From Vibrio penaeicida (lineage in GTDB: Bacteria; Pseudomonadota; Gammaproteobacteria; Enterobacterales; Vibrionaceae), in assembly GCF_030689305.1 (NCBI RefSeq), contig NZ_JAUYVM010000006.1:124001-188000 (forward strand): DNA of 64,000 nucleotides. The letters are read 5' to 3'. Position 1 is the first letter of the stretch; every line of letters begins with the position of its first letter. The notes under the pieces are model-generated. The model made no database searches. It had not been told where the DNA came from and saw nothing but the letters and a program-made list of their open reading frames with translations. The position numbers and the translations under genes were made by a program. Positions 47,664-56,276 of the stretch are shown here, piece after piece.

Positions 47664-48974
47664 GTGAAAAATAACTATAGTACTAATGAATTCTTGAGAG
47701 CAACAAGATCAAAAAAGCTTGATAAGGAAAACTCGAAGAAAAAAAGAAAGAAAAGAAGCAAAAACGTGCCTTACAGTTCTACAAATATGAGAAACCTTTC
47801 CTATATGTCAGAAAGGCACTCATCTATAGTTACGAGTAAAACATGCGTTCGACACTGCCCTAAGCTGTTTTCACTAATTGAGCACCCAGAAACAACACTA
47901 GAATTTATTTCAGATATCGCTCAACTAGGACGAAGCTCTTCGCTGAGAAAGATTCATCTAGATCATTCTTCGATTACTTGCCATGATTTAGGTGCTGAAG
48001 TCCTTTTAGGAATAGCAGTAAAGGCAGTCAAAAGCACAGCAATGACAAGGAACAGAAAAGTCCTAGTTCGTGGGAGTCTACCTAAATCCGAAAGAAAGCA
48101 AAGACTAATTCGATCAATGGGGGTCATAAAACAACTAGACATTGAACATGAAAACTTTGTTGAGGATAAGTTAGAGCTCTTTGACTTTGTAGGTCAAAAA
48201 AGCTCTACGGTAAAATATCAAGATCAAGATAGAAAAAATCAATGTACGACAAAATTTGTTGATCATTTAAATAACTGCCTTAGTTACTCAGATAAGCAAC
48301 TGACTGAAGAGTCGATAGGTCAACTCGTTAACTACCTTGGTGAGATTATAGGCAACGCTGAAGACCACAGTGGCGAAAATAAATGGTACGTATGCGGTTA
48401 CTTGGATCATGTAGACGAAAACAAAGAAAGTGATGATGATGATGACAATTATCACTTCTGTGAGATTGTTATCTATAATTTTGGAAAAAGTATAGCAGAG
48501 ACTTTTATGGAGCTATCACATGATTCTTTTACTATGAAACAAGTAAAGCCCTATATTGATGCTCACGAAAAGAGTAATTTTTTTAGTAAGACCTGGGATC
48601 GAAGTACATTATTAACATTGATTGCTTTGCAAGGGTACGTCAGCTCCAAGAACCAGAATGAGGACACAGACAGAGGTCAAGGCACAGTAGATCTCATAGA
48701 GTTTTTCCAGAGTGTTTCAGAAGAACGTTTACCTAACTCTAGTAAAAAGGCTAGAATGGCAATTATTTCTGGTGATACGCATATTTATTTTGATGGCACT
48801 CACCGCATTAAGGTTGATGATACCGGAAAGGATGTAATTGCATTTAATTCAAGTAACGACCTTAGTGATAAGCCTGATCATAAATATGTTAGGAAGATGA
48901 AGAATGTATCATTTCCAGGAACCATAATTGCAGCACGTTTCCCTATTAGTAAGAGATATACAGAAACTGCTTGA
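47664..48974 (+). CDS. STAS-like domain plus GHKL ATPase protein (first gene of island module)
   Basis: 436 residues. After a very basic, Lys-rich N-terminal 40 residues comes a STAS-like segment (about 75-160: IHLDHSSITCHDLGAEVLLG, then VRGSLPKSERKQRLIRSMG). Then a GHKL/HATPase region: N-box LGEIIGNAEDHS (Glu227, Asn231, Asp234, His235), a G1-like IYNFGKSI (about 270-277) in which the usual Asp is Asn, and a G2-like DRGQGTVDLIEF (335-346), closing with a strand FPGTIIAARFPI. No His-kinase dimerisation domain, receiver or membrane segment. It resembles anti-sigma-type or signal-coupled GHKL proteins that pair with DUF4325 proteins, as it does here. Start is GTG; an ATG at 47787 is an alternative that would remove the basic tail. 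Function unknown. Confidence 0.75.
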   Translation: MKNNYSTNEFLRATRSKKLDKENSKKKRKKRSKNVPYSSTNMRNLSYMSERHSSIVTSKTCVRHCPKLFSLIEHPETTLEFISDIAQLGRSSSLRKIHLDHSSITCHDLGAEVLLGIAVKAVKSTAMTRNRKVLVRGSLPKSERKQRLIRSMGVIKQLDIEHENFVEDKLELFDFVGQKSSTVKYQDQDRKNQCTTKFVDHLNNCLSYSDKQLTEESIGQLVNYLGEIIGNAEDHSGENKWYVCGYLDHVDENKESDDDDDNYHFCEIVIYNFGKSIAETFMELSHDSFTMKQVKPYIDAHEKSNFFSKTWDRSTLLTLIALQGYVSSKNQNEDTDRGQGTVDLIEFFQSVSEERLPNSSKKARMAIISGDTHIYFDGTHRIKVDDTGKDVIAFNSSNDLSDKPDHKYVRKMKNVSFPGTIIAARFPISKRYTETA

Positions 48975-49009
48975 TTTCTAACTAATAACTTAGTTGGGAG
49001 GTAGTAAAA

Positions 49010-49345
49010 ATGGGTAAGATTGTGGATATAGATTTTAAAAAGCTAGGTGGTCCAACATACATTGGACGAGATAAAGGCGAAGCTGTTCGCAAAAACTTTA
49101 AGCTAGATGAGCTAGAGATGGCTGACTGCTTAGAAAAAGTTCGAGTAAATATTCCACCAGAAACATACAACATTAATAGTTCCTTTTTTTTGGGCTTGTT
49201 TGGAAAAAGCATTCGAAAAGCCGGATCAGAAGAAAACTTCCTCGCAGTGTTTGACTTTCAAACTCATGGAAAAACCTATCAGGTAATCAAGAGAAGTATT
49301 GAGAGAGCTCTAGTAGCTAAGAAAGGGCTAAATATTAAACAATGA
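49010..49345 (+). CDS. Small STAS-like protein (DUF4325)
   Basis: 111 residues with the DUF4325 pattern: an N-terminal strand (VDIDFKKLGGPTYIGRDKGEAVR), helix, a central strand, then INSSFFLGLFGKSIRKAG, where STAS proteins carry the Ser-containing loop and helix. Very strong Shine-Dalgarno (GGGAGGT). It follows the GHKL gene by 35 bases and overlaps the next gene by four. By analogy with SpoIIAA/SpoIIAB it could be the switching partner of the GHKL protein; this is inference. Confidence 0.8.
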   Translation: MGKIVDIDFKKLGGPTYIGRDKGEAVRKNFKLDELEMADCLEKVRVNIPPETYNINSSFFLGLFGKSIRKAGSEENFLAVFDFQTHGKTYQVIKRSIERALVAKKGLNIKQ

Positions 49346-50220
49346 GACGAGCTACTATTCTTTGTTTACTTTTAGCCTCCTGCACAACTAACGAAAAACT
49401 CTATGATAGAAATCAGCGGGAAGTTGGTACAGATATACATCTCATAAAAAGCGTATCATTCCATCGTTTATCACTCCTCACAGATGACTCTTTAACTCAA
49501 AGAGTAAGTTATACCCCTAATATCTTAGTTCCTAAAAAGAACTTTAGGAGTGAAAAAGAAGCCACAACTTCTCATAGCGACTCACCTTCAAACACAGGTC
49601 CTTTTCGCGTTGTTACAACAAATCAGGATCAATCTATGGGATCAACATCTGTTTATGTCGAAAGCAAAAACAATCTCCCTCTATATTTTTCATCTTTAAT
49701 TGCCGCAATAGGAATCCTGCTCAATGGAATTGTATTCCTTTACACCAGAAAGGATAAAAATAGAGATCATAGTAAAGGTGTAATTGATGAGTTTTGGTAT
49801 AGAACAATCTTAATGCCTGAGCTGAGATACCATGCTAAAGAGTTTGTTAAAGACAATATAGATTTTTGGTCTGAAATGAAATCAAAGACAGTGTATGCGC
49901 CAATCAAATCCGAAAAATTTATTAAAGAAAGGTTCAACGTGCATTATCACAAGGTATTGATGTCAGTAGAAAATATCAAAATGATCGATTCTGAATTTAG
50001 TAGAGGTGAAGAAGTTCAAGGACTATTTGAAAATTTGGAAGATAGAGTTGTTGATGCATCCTATTCAATGAGACAGAATAATTTTCATGAAAGGTTAGTA
50101 AAAATAAACGAAATCATAGATTCAATCAATGAGTTGGAACCAAAACTCACTAGCATCCTGTTATCACAACACCGTGATTTTTCTGGAATTGAGACTCAAA
50201 ACCTAGCGATGAAAAATTAG
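49342..50220 (+). CDS. Lipoprotein-like single-pass membrane protein with cytoplasmic helical domain
   Basis: 292 residues, not recognised as a named family. The N-terminus MRRATILCLLLASC has a lipobox with Cys14. A Ser/Thr-rich stretch (about 15-110) follows, then one membrane span (about 112-135, LYFSSLIAAIGILLNGIVFLY) with a positive-inside signal (RKDKNR), and a charged, helical domain of about 155 residues (from VIDEFWYRTILMPELRYHAKEF). The predicted topology is periplasmic loop anchored by lipid and span, with the main domain inside. Translationally coupled to DUF4325 (ATGA), so it probably belongs to the same complex or pathway, as a membrane sensor or effector. Confidence 0.7.
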   Translation: MRRATILCLLLASCTTNEKLYDRNQREVGTDIHLIKSVSFHRLSLLTDDSLTQRVSYTPNILVPKKNFRSEKEATTSHSDSPSNTGPFRVVTTNQDQSMGSTSVYVESKNNLPLYFSSLIAAIGILLNGIVFLYTRKDKNRDHSKGVIDEFWYRTILMPELRYHAKEFVKDNIDFWSEMKSKTVYAPIKSEKFIKERFNVHYHKVLMSVENIKMIDSEFSRGEEVQGLFENLEDRVVDASYSMRQNNFHERLVKINEIIDSINELEPKLTSILLSQHRDFSGIETQNLAMKN

Positions 50221-50246
50221 AAACATTGTACTTGTAAAGATGTCGT

Positions 50247-50345
50247 ATCGATTGGTCCACAGTTCAAGTCTGCGATGAGCTACCATATAAAGAAAAGCCT
50301 GAGAGTAATTTCACTTCTCAGGCTTTTTGCTTTTCTGGCTTCTGT
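50247..50345 (+). repeat. Right direct repeat (attR-like)
   Basis: Copy of 46360-46458 with 94 of 99 identical positions. It begins inside the tRNA sequence, so no complete second tRNA exists; the acceptor end reads GATGAGCTACCA, which no longer pairs. The duplicated terminator is intact. Confidence 0.9.
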
Positions 50346-50502
50346 TCTCAGAAAGACATCCTTTAGAAGCTTGCTTCACTGAAACTTTCAGAGGTATTGA
50401 GTCTTGAGAACAATCTAGAGCAATGCTCAAACACCTCTTCACCTAGCTCTCTGTACGTTCTAGCAAAAGACTGTGCCAAAATACTTTTTTCTGCCTAGAT
50501 AA

Positions 50503-50530
50503 GACAAAAGCCATGCGTCTGCATGGCTTT
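50503..50530 (-). terminator. Terminator of the protease-lipoprotein operon
   Basis: 10-bp stem (50507-50516/50521-50530), loop of four, T-rich tail on the minus strand, 36 bases after the lipoprotein stop. Confidence 0.8.
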
Positions 50531-50565
50531 ATAGGCAATAAATTAGTCATACATAATACAGACTA

Positions 50566-50934
50566 TTATTTCACGGAAGTAACCGCCTCTGGGTTCAATA
50601 CCTTGACTTCTACGTCCTTCAATTGAGGAGGTAATGAGAGCTGAAATTCCTCGTACATCGGTGCTCTTCTACAATAGTCCGGCTTTGTTCGAATAACACT
50701 GATACTGACTTTACCCGCTTCCACTTTGTCAATTTGAAGTTCAAAGCTTTTGTCATCCGTACACCCTGTTGATTGAGCGACGAACATCAATAAGTGCTCC
50801 CAACGCTTTGATGAAACCAACGGCTCAACCGTCCCTTCAACAGTATTTACGGACACATTTGGAGCGGTCTCAATCGCGCAGCCTGCAAGCCCAGTAAAAG
50901 CCATTGCGGCAACGAGCATCTTTACTATTTTCAC
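50566..50934 (-). CDS. Small lipoprotein of unknown function
   Basis: 122 residues with a lipoprotein signal (LVAAMAFTGLAGC). The mature part has two further Cys residues (STGC, PDYC) that could form a disulfide. No family recognised. GTG start overlaps the protease stop by four bases, so the two are co-translated. An ATG five codons in is possible. It may assist or protect against the protease, but only position suggests that. Confidence 0.75.
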   Translation of the reverse strand: MKIVKMLVAAMAFTGLAGCAIETAPNVSVNTVEGTVEPLVSSKRWEHLLMFVAQSTGCTDDKSFELQIDKVEAGKVSISVIRTKPDYCRRAPMYEEFQLSLPPQLKDVEVKVLNPEAVTSVK

Positions 50935-52553
50935 TGGTGTGTTCTCCTATTTCTGAATATAGCGAAAGGCAATAGCAATAAGAGCCAGCCAAGCGAAAGG
51001 CTACCACCTGAAGATCCTGAATTAGGCGTACTCAATTTAATATTTTGGATGTACACAGTATCGTAGTCTGAAGAGTAACCGATGGCTCCTCTTTCATATA
51101 CAAACATAACATCATTATTGTCTTGACTCAGGGTCGCACGATAGGAGTAATAATCCGTTTCATGCCCAGTGTACTCAAACTCAAATTGGCCATTCACGTA
51201 CATTTTAAAATAGCCTGAGTTTTGTTGAGCCCATATTCTAGCGTCAAACGTAAGCTCACCTTTCTCTATATTTTCGATTCGCAGCAAAGAGCTCTGCCCT
51301 CGTGGTGTGCTACCTGCTTTTAACGTACCAGTGGAATATACTTCCCACGGTGAGGCGTTCGCATAAACAGCGCTTCCTAACCCAGCAACATTTTTCACGT
51401 CACTGCTTGCGGCAACTAAACCATATGTGTGTAATTTAGTTTTCAACTCGCTTTTATCAGCATGGGTGGTACTTGCAATAATTTCAGATTCCCCTTTACC
51501 TAAAGGAACCGTCACTTCAACGCTAACATCACAGCTTTCACCTTGTTGGAGATCGCCTGCTGTCTCACATTGGTTCTCGATGATTCTCATCTGACTCGTA
51601 TCAGAAGAGGAGATACTGGATACGCGAAAAGGGGTCAATTCATTATTTTTAATCGTCACCGTTTTAGACAGTTTGTTTCCAGCTTGATTAAAGCCAAAGT
51701 ACACGTTTTGGCGGTAGCTGACACCATTCATTTGATCGTTGATCCAACTATTTAAGTAAGCAACGTTTGCGTAGACCCCATACTTTCCTGCTTGAGCACA
51801 ACCTTCACCCCAACTGACTACACCCACTTGAGTAGGTGTTCCATTGAGGTCTTGAACTAATGGACCACCACTGTCGCCTTGGCAAGCATCTTTTCCGCCA
51901 TAGGAGAAGCCCGCACATATAGCAGCTTGATTAATGTTGTTGTATAACCCACCCGATGCTTTGCATGTAGAACGGGAAACAATCGGCAATTCCACATCAT
52001 ACAGTTCGTAAGGGAAAATGCCTTTCAGATCACTGTTAGGTTGCTGATTACCCCAACCAATAACCGTGACGGTTTCTCCATTAGAAGGCTCTTGGTTATT
52101 AGCAGCGAGTAAGACTTTATCTGAGTTAATCGCTTGGTCGAGCTCAATAACCGCAACGTCATAATTCAGTGTTTGGTTGCTGTAAAGCTCGTGTGAATAG
52201 ATACTTTGAATGCCAACCCTAGTTCCTTGAGAACTCGCTTTTTTAAGATCATGAATTCCAACAATGACATCCAGCTCTTCAGGGTTTACCCCATCAACAC
52301 AGTGCGCAGCCGTTAAAACATACCGATCACCGAGGAAACTTCCTCCACAGGATTGCCCTAAAAAAGCATCTTTTCCTTTAGTTACTAAAGCCGCCATAAA
52401 CGGCCATTCACCTTCGGTGGATTTGCTACCACCGATAATTCTTTCCGGTGAAGCAGGGGTTCTTACTGACTGTTCAGAAAAGGCGGCAGTATTAAATGCG
52501 CTTACTATCCCTAAAACCAAAACTGTATTTTTCATTTTCACGTTGTTATCCAT
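50931..52553 (-). CDS. Secreted trypsin-like serine protease with GlyGly-CTERM (VesB-like)
   Basis: 540 residues. Signal peptide, then a short propeptide with the activation site before IIGG (residue 39). Catalytic triad His84 (TAAHC), Asp132 (YDVAVIELD), Ser228 (GDSGGP); Asp222 at the base of the pocket predicts cleavage after Lys/Arg. Beta-rich domains fill about 285-510. The C-terminus has the GlyGly-CTERM pattern: GSSGGSLSLGWLLLLLPF then RNRR, the signal processed by rhombosortase for type II-secreted, surface-attached proteins in Vibrio. No rhombosortase gene is in the window. An ATG at 52535 is an alternative start. Confidence 0.92.
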   Translation of the reverse strand: MDNNVKMKNTVLVLGIVSAFNTAAFSEQSVRTPASPERIIGGSKSTEGEWPFMAALVTKGKDAFLGQSCGGSFLGDRYVLTAAHCVDGVNPEELDVIVGIHDLKKASSQGTRVGIQSIYSHELYSNQTLNYDVAVIELDQAINSDKVLLAANNQEPSNGETVTVIGWGNQQPNSDLKGIFPYELYDVELPIVSRSTCKASGGLYNNINQAAICAGFSYGGKDACQGDSGGPLVQDLNGTPTQVGVVSWGEGCAQAGKYGVYANVAYLNSWINDQMNGVSYRQNVYFGFNQAGNKLSKTVTIKNNELTPFRVSSISSSDTSQMRIIENQCETAGDLQQGESCDVSVEVTVPLGKGESEIIASTTHADKSELKTKLHTYGLVAASSDVKNVAGLGSAVYANASPWEVYSTGTLKAGSTPRGQSSLLRIENIEKGELTFDARIWAQQNSGYFKMYVNGQFEFEYTGHETDYYSYRATLSQDNNDVMFVYERGAIGYSSDYDTVYIQNIKLSTPNSGSSGGSLSLGWLLLLLPFAIFRNRRTHQ

Positions 52554-52669
52554 GTGTCTTTTTGTTCAAGTTAGAACTTACCAATAATTGATAAAAGAGG
52601 AATTTATTCTTTTGTAAAAAACCACGCTTATCACTGTTTATTAATAAAATTTTGAGCCACTGATCGCAC

Positions 52670-55462
52670 CTAAACCTTAAACTGATGCGTGTATTCACTC
52701 AGGTTTTCAGCGGATTGGGCAACTTCTTGGCTGGCACCAGATAGCTGTTCGGCACTGGCGGCAGTTTGCATAGACGCCTCACTGATGCGTAAAACACTCT
52801 GATTCACTTCTTCCGTTACTTGAGATTGTTGCTCCGACGCGGCTGAAACTTGCGTCATCATGTCGTCTATTTGCTCTATAGACTCTGTTATCTCAACAAA
52901 TGCTTGCCTGGTGCGTACGGAAAACTCAGCAGTGATATTGGCTTGTTCTTCACTTTTCGCCATATTACTTGTCGCTGAGTCAGCGGCTTTTTGAACGGCG
53001 GTGATCATAGTTTGAATATCAGAAGCGGACGTTTGCGTGCGCTGAGCAAGGGTTCTAACTTCATCTGCAACGACGGCAAACCCCCTTCCAGCTTCACCAG
53101 CACGAGCTGCCTCAATGGCTGCATTCAGTGCAAGGAGATTGGTTTGCTCTGCAATTTCTTGAATCACTGTTAACACATGACCAATTTCTCCACTTTTACT
53201 CTTGAGCACGAGCATGTTTTCATTCGTGGATTTCACATCTTCAACCAGTTGGCTCAAGGCTGCTTCGCTATCAGTTAAAACCTTCTGACCTGAATTACTC
53301 TTGGTGTGGGCATCTTGAGCGGCATCTGCAGCACCGGCTGTGCTTCTGGACACATCAGCAATCGTGCTCGACATTTGATTGATAGCGGTTGCAACCATTT
53401 CTGTGTCTTGATGCTGATGACGCACTGCCGACGTGGTTTGTTCTGATGCAACGGAGGTTTCTTCCGCTGTCGATGCCAACGTATTCGCAGCCTGCTGGAT
53501 ATGCGCAATGAGCGCGGTCAATTTTTCAGACATGTCACGCAATGCGCCATACAGCGTTTCGGAAGAGGCTTTCTGGTCAAAATGATGCGTTAAATCGCCA
53601 TTAGCAATTTGCCGAGCCAGTTGAATCATTTCTTTAGGTTCACCGCCAAGAGGTCGCTTAATGGTATTCGCGAGATAGATAGCAAAACCGACGATAAATA
53701 CAACAGTGATAGCCAGTAGAGTCCAGATGCTTGTACGAATGGTATTCACCGCCGAAAAAGCTTCTGACTCATCGACTTCTGCCACTAATGCCCAAGTAAA
53801 ATCACCAATATCTAAAGACGAATAGGAAGAAAGGACACGATGACCCTTGTAGTCTTCAATGATTTTATCTCCGGACTTGCCTTGGAACGCTTCCATGGTG
53901 GCTTCTGTTTTAACACCATTGTTTTTCACGTTCCCTGCAAATGAGGCGCTTACTGTCCTCCCTTCTGGATCTAAAAACGAGTCGGATCGCATACGGAAGT
54001 CTTGTCCAACTAAGTAAGACTCTCCTGTCTCTCCCATTCCTGTTCTTAGCTGCATAACGTTATTGATCGCATCTATCGATAACTGAAGTGCAACCACCAT
54101 TACGGTGTTGCCTTGGTTATCCAAAACTGGCTGACCAATAAACGCAGCAGGGTCGCCATTAGATGGCGCGTAAGGTTCAAAGTCCGCGATGTGATATTGC
54201 TGGTTATCCAACACTTTTCGAGTGAGTTCACCTAAATTTGAACCTGAATACTCACCTGTCAAAATGTTGGATTGGTAGTCCGACTCTTTTGCTACGGTAT
54301 AAAAAACTTCACCGTTTGGTTCGATTAAGAAAAGATCATAGTAGCCATACTTTTCTATGTACTGACTATAAAAATCTATGCCGCTATTGTTTTTGGGCAC
54401 AAATGATTCGGCAACATCTTTTTCAGTCACCATAACCCAACTCAGTTCATCTGAAACATTGATGATGTCCCACACAGACAATACCAAGTTGCCGTTATAA
54501 TCTTTGAAAATGCCTTGCCCGTCTTGACCTTCTAGCCCCATCTCTACGGCATCAGTGTTTACTTGGGTGTTGTTTTTGAAAGACGCAGTAACAGAATACC
54601 CTGCAGGATCGAGCTTGGAGTCAGAACGCATGAGATTATCAGGACCCACTAAATAGGTTTCCCCTGTAGTCCCCATTCCCTGTGATTGGCTAACAATGTG
54701 GTTAATTTTATTAATGGGGAATTGAAGCGCTACATACCCAGCCACATTGCCTGATATGTCTCTGACTGCGGAAAGAAAGAAGCCAGCCGGTTCATTATTA
54801 GAGGGTTGGTAGAGGGTAAAATCCCCCACCACAATTTGCCCTTCATCGATGTTCTTATCTACCGCTTGGCGATATGCCTTTGCTAAACCCGAATGAGTTA
54901 ACATCTCCGAGTCTAAGTTTTGTCCTAGATCCGATTCACGAGCGCTGGTGTACATGATTTGCCCATTTGGCGTAATCATGAATACGTCATACCAACCAAA
55001 ATGCTTTACATACGCATCTATTTCATCTTCAAACATAATGGCATGAAATTCCCACATCCCATCTCCGTAGGAAGCATGTGAAAACATCTGTAAAGCTTCT
55101 TCAGCCATCTTTGATTCTGCAAGAAGAGATAACCCCGATTTGAGTTGTTCTAAGTAATCAACAAGCTGCTGCCTTTGAGATTGATTAACGGCGCTGAGCT
55201 TTCGAAACGCTTCCAATTGCAAAGTGTTGGCGACTTCAGTGAGAACATCCATATCCCCTTCGCGTTCTTTAAAGAAGTTTTCTATTTGCGATTGCTTAAT
55301 ACTTCGAACCGTATCCAATTGATCATATGAACGCTCTCTTAGCGCCTCTTCTGCCAATCCAGATGACCATAAACCTAAAATTAAAGCTGGAATCAGCCCA
55401 ATAAAAAGAAGCGCGCCAATAATGACGTTTGAAAGTTTAAATTTGTTGATGAATCGTCCCAT
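52670..55462 (-). CDS. Methyl-accepting chemotaxis protein with duplicated periplasmic sensor
   Basis: 930 residues, longer than usual (about 540-650). TM1 at 13-33, a large periplasmic region, TM2 at 577-598, HAMP (about 598-655), and the signalling domain with the invariant hairpin tip ([30 protein letters not shown]). The periplasmic part contains two homologous units, about 145-350 and 363-565: compare [17 protein letters not shown] with [17 protein letters not shown], and [12 protein letters not shown] with [12 protein letters not shown]. These look like Cache-type sensors. Ligand unknown. The C-terminus lacks an NWETF-type pentapeptide. Confidence 0.92.
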   Translation of the reverse strand: MGRFINKFKLSNVIIGALLFIGLIPALILGLWSSGLAEEALRERSYDQLDTVRSIKQSQIENFFKEREGDMDVLTEVANTLQLEAFRKLSAVNQSQRQQLVDYLEQLKSGLSLLAESKMAEEALQMFSHASYGDGMWEFHAIMFEDEIDAYVKHFGWYDVFMITPNGQIMYTSARESDLGQNLDSEMLTHSGLAKAYRQAVDKNIDEGQIVVGDFTLYQPSNNEPAGFFLSAVRDISGNVAGYVALQFPINKINHIVSQSQGMGTTGETYLVGPDNLMRSDSKLDPAGYSVTASFKNNTQVNTDAVEMGLEGQDGQGIFKDYNGNLVLSVWDIINVSDELSWVMVTEKDVAESFVPKNNSGIDFYSQYIEKYGYYDLFLIEPNGEVFYTVAKESDYQSNILTGEYSGSNLGELTRKVLDNQQYHIADFEPYAPSNGDPAAFIGQPVLDNQGNTVMVVALQLSIDAINNVMQLRTGMGETGESYLVGQDFRMRSDSFLDPEGRTVSASFAGNVKNNGVKTEATMEAFQGKSGDKIIEDYKGHRVLSSYSSLDIGDFTWALVAEVDESEAFSAVNTIRTSIWTLLAITVVFIVGFAIYLANTIKRPLGGEPKEMIQLARQIANGDLTHHFDQKASSETLYGALRDMSEKLTALIAHIQQAANTLASTAEETSVASEQTTSAVRHQHQDTEMVATAINQMSSTIADVSRSTAGAADAAQDAHTKSNSGQKVLTDSEAALSQLVEDVKSTNENMLVLKSKSGEIGHVLTVIQEIAEQTNLLALNAAIEAARAGEAGRGFAVVADEVRTLAQRTQTSASDIQTMITAVQKAADSATSNMAKSEEQANITAEFSVRTRQAFVEITESIEQIDDMMTQVSAASEQQSQVTEEVNQSVLRISEASMQTAASAEQLSGASQEVAQSAENLSEYTHQFKV

Positions 55463-56276
55463 GATTACTCCGCTGAATCCGCTTATCCAAGCCAGCTTTT
55501 ACACTTCTAATGACGCTTAACTGATGGGAAATCAAAAACATCATCGTGCGGTAAAAATATTTATATCAGTAGGTATGAGACCTAATTAATAATCAAGTTT
55601 CAATAAGCAGACACACGTTGAAACACTTTTATTATCAACAATTTATTTAAGATTTATTTACACCATTATTTCGAGAAATGAAAAGCACAAATGCCAAATG
55701 TAATGAGGTATGGGAATTAAATATTTAAGAAAGATTAAAGATAAAAGGCAACTAGATGGAAAAGCTAGGAAGAAATATAAGAAGAGGTAAATTGGCGAGC
55801 AAGAAATCTTAACATGCCCGCCATCCAAGCAGCAGTAAGCGAGATATCATTATGTTGTACTAGTGTGGAAATGGGCTTATCTCATGAGCCACATATCTAA
55901 ATTAGCATATTCAAATATAAGTACGATGAATTATTCAGCATTTTGCGACTGAGTTATTTTTTAGCGTTTCAAAATTTATCATTGTTACATTTTTACACAC
56001 TTTTACTGATTATCGTGTCCAAGCAAGAAGATCCAAAATGTTCTTGCTGCCTTAATAAAATCCACACTGTCATTTTTTCGACTTGTAATCGAAGCCAAAT
56101 TGTCACTTCTCCGTCATAGCATAACCTTGTCTCCTCCATAAATGTGCAGGCGTAAGGTTCGTTCAATCAAGAGCCTTAATTAGTCAGTTCATCAATGGAT
56201 TAGGTAGTTAAAGCGCATTAGATGTAAATGGTTGAACTCCCAAACTTACGCTCTTAAAAATTGATTAGAGGTTCGC
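55463..56276. other. 814-bp AT-rich intergenic region without a supported gene
   Basis: It must hold the divergent promoters of the chemoreceptor and olsF. Pho-box-like repeats lie at 56067-56117. A possible 18-codon frame (55756-55812) with AAAAGG upstream is the only small ORF of note and is not accepted. No RNA gene is recognisable, though an unlisted sRNA cannot be excluded. Confidence 0.6.
56067..56117 (+). promoter_or_regulatory. Pho-box-like direct repeats upstream of olsF
   Basis: TTGTCAC (56100-56106), four bases, CCGTCAT (56111-56117) fit the 7+4+7 PhoB box. A further perfect CTGTCAT at 56067 is exactly 33 bases (three 11-bp turns) upstream, in phase. The distance to the start codon is 160 bases. 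Confidence 0.55.

Larger units (their letters stand above)
46399..50246. mobile_element. Integrase-less genomic island at tRNA-Ile2
   Basis: About 3.85 kb between two 99-bp direct repeats. It is visibly richer in A+T than its flanks and carries a dead restriction endonuclease and a three-gene STAS/GHKL/membrane module. No integrase, excisionase, plasmid or phage structural gene is seen. Probably a remnant of a tRNA-integrating element, or one mobilised in trans. The stretch 46459-46753 has no supported gene; a short start-like frame at 46585 reads MAKRHDGLL then stops and could be the lost N-terminus of the nuclease. Confidence 0.75.

Noticed and set aside
50247..50291. Second tRNA-Ile gene at the right end of the island
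   Set aside because: Only the 3' half from the anticodon arm on is present, and its acceptor end cannot pair; it is the integration repeat.
55756..55812. 18-codon ORF (basic small peptide) with AAAAGG upstream
   Set aside because: Too short to distinguish from chance in an AT-rich gap; no conserved feature. Would need conservation in relatives or ribosome profiling.
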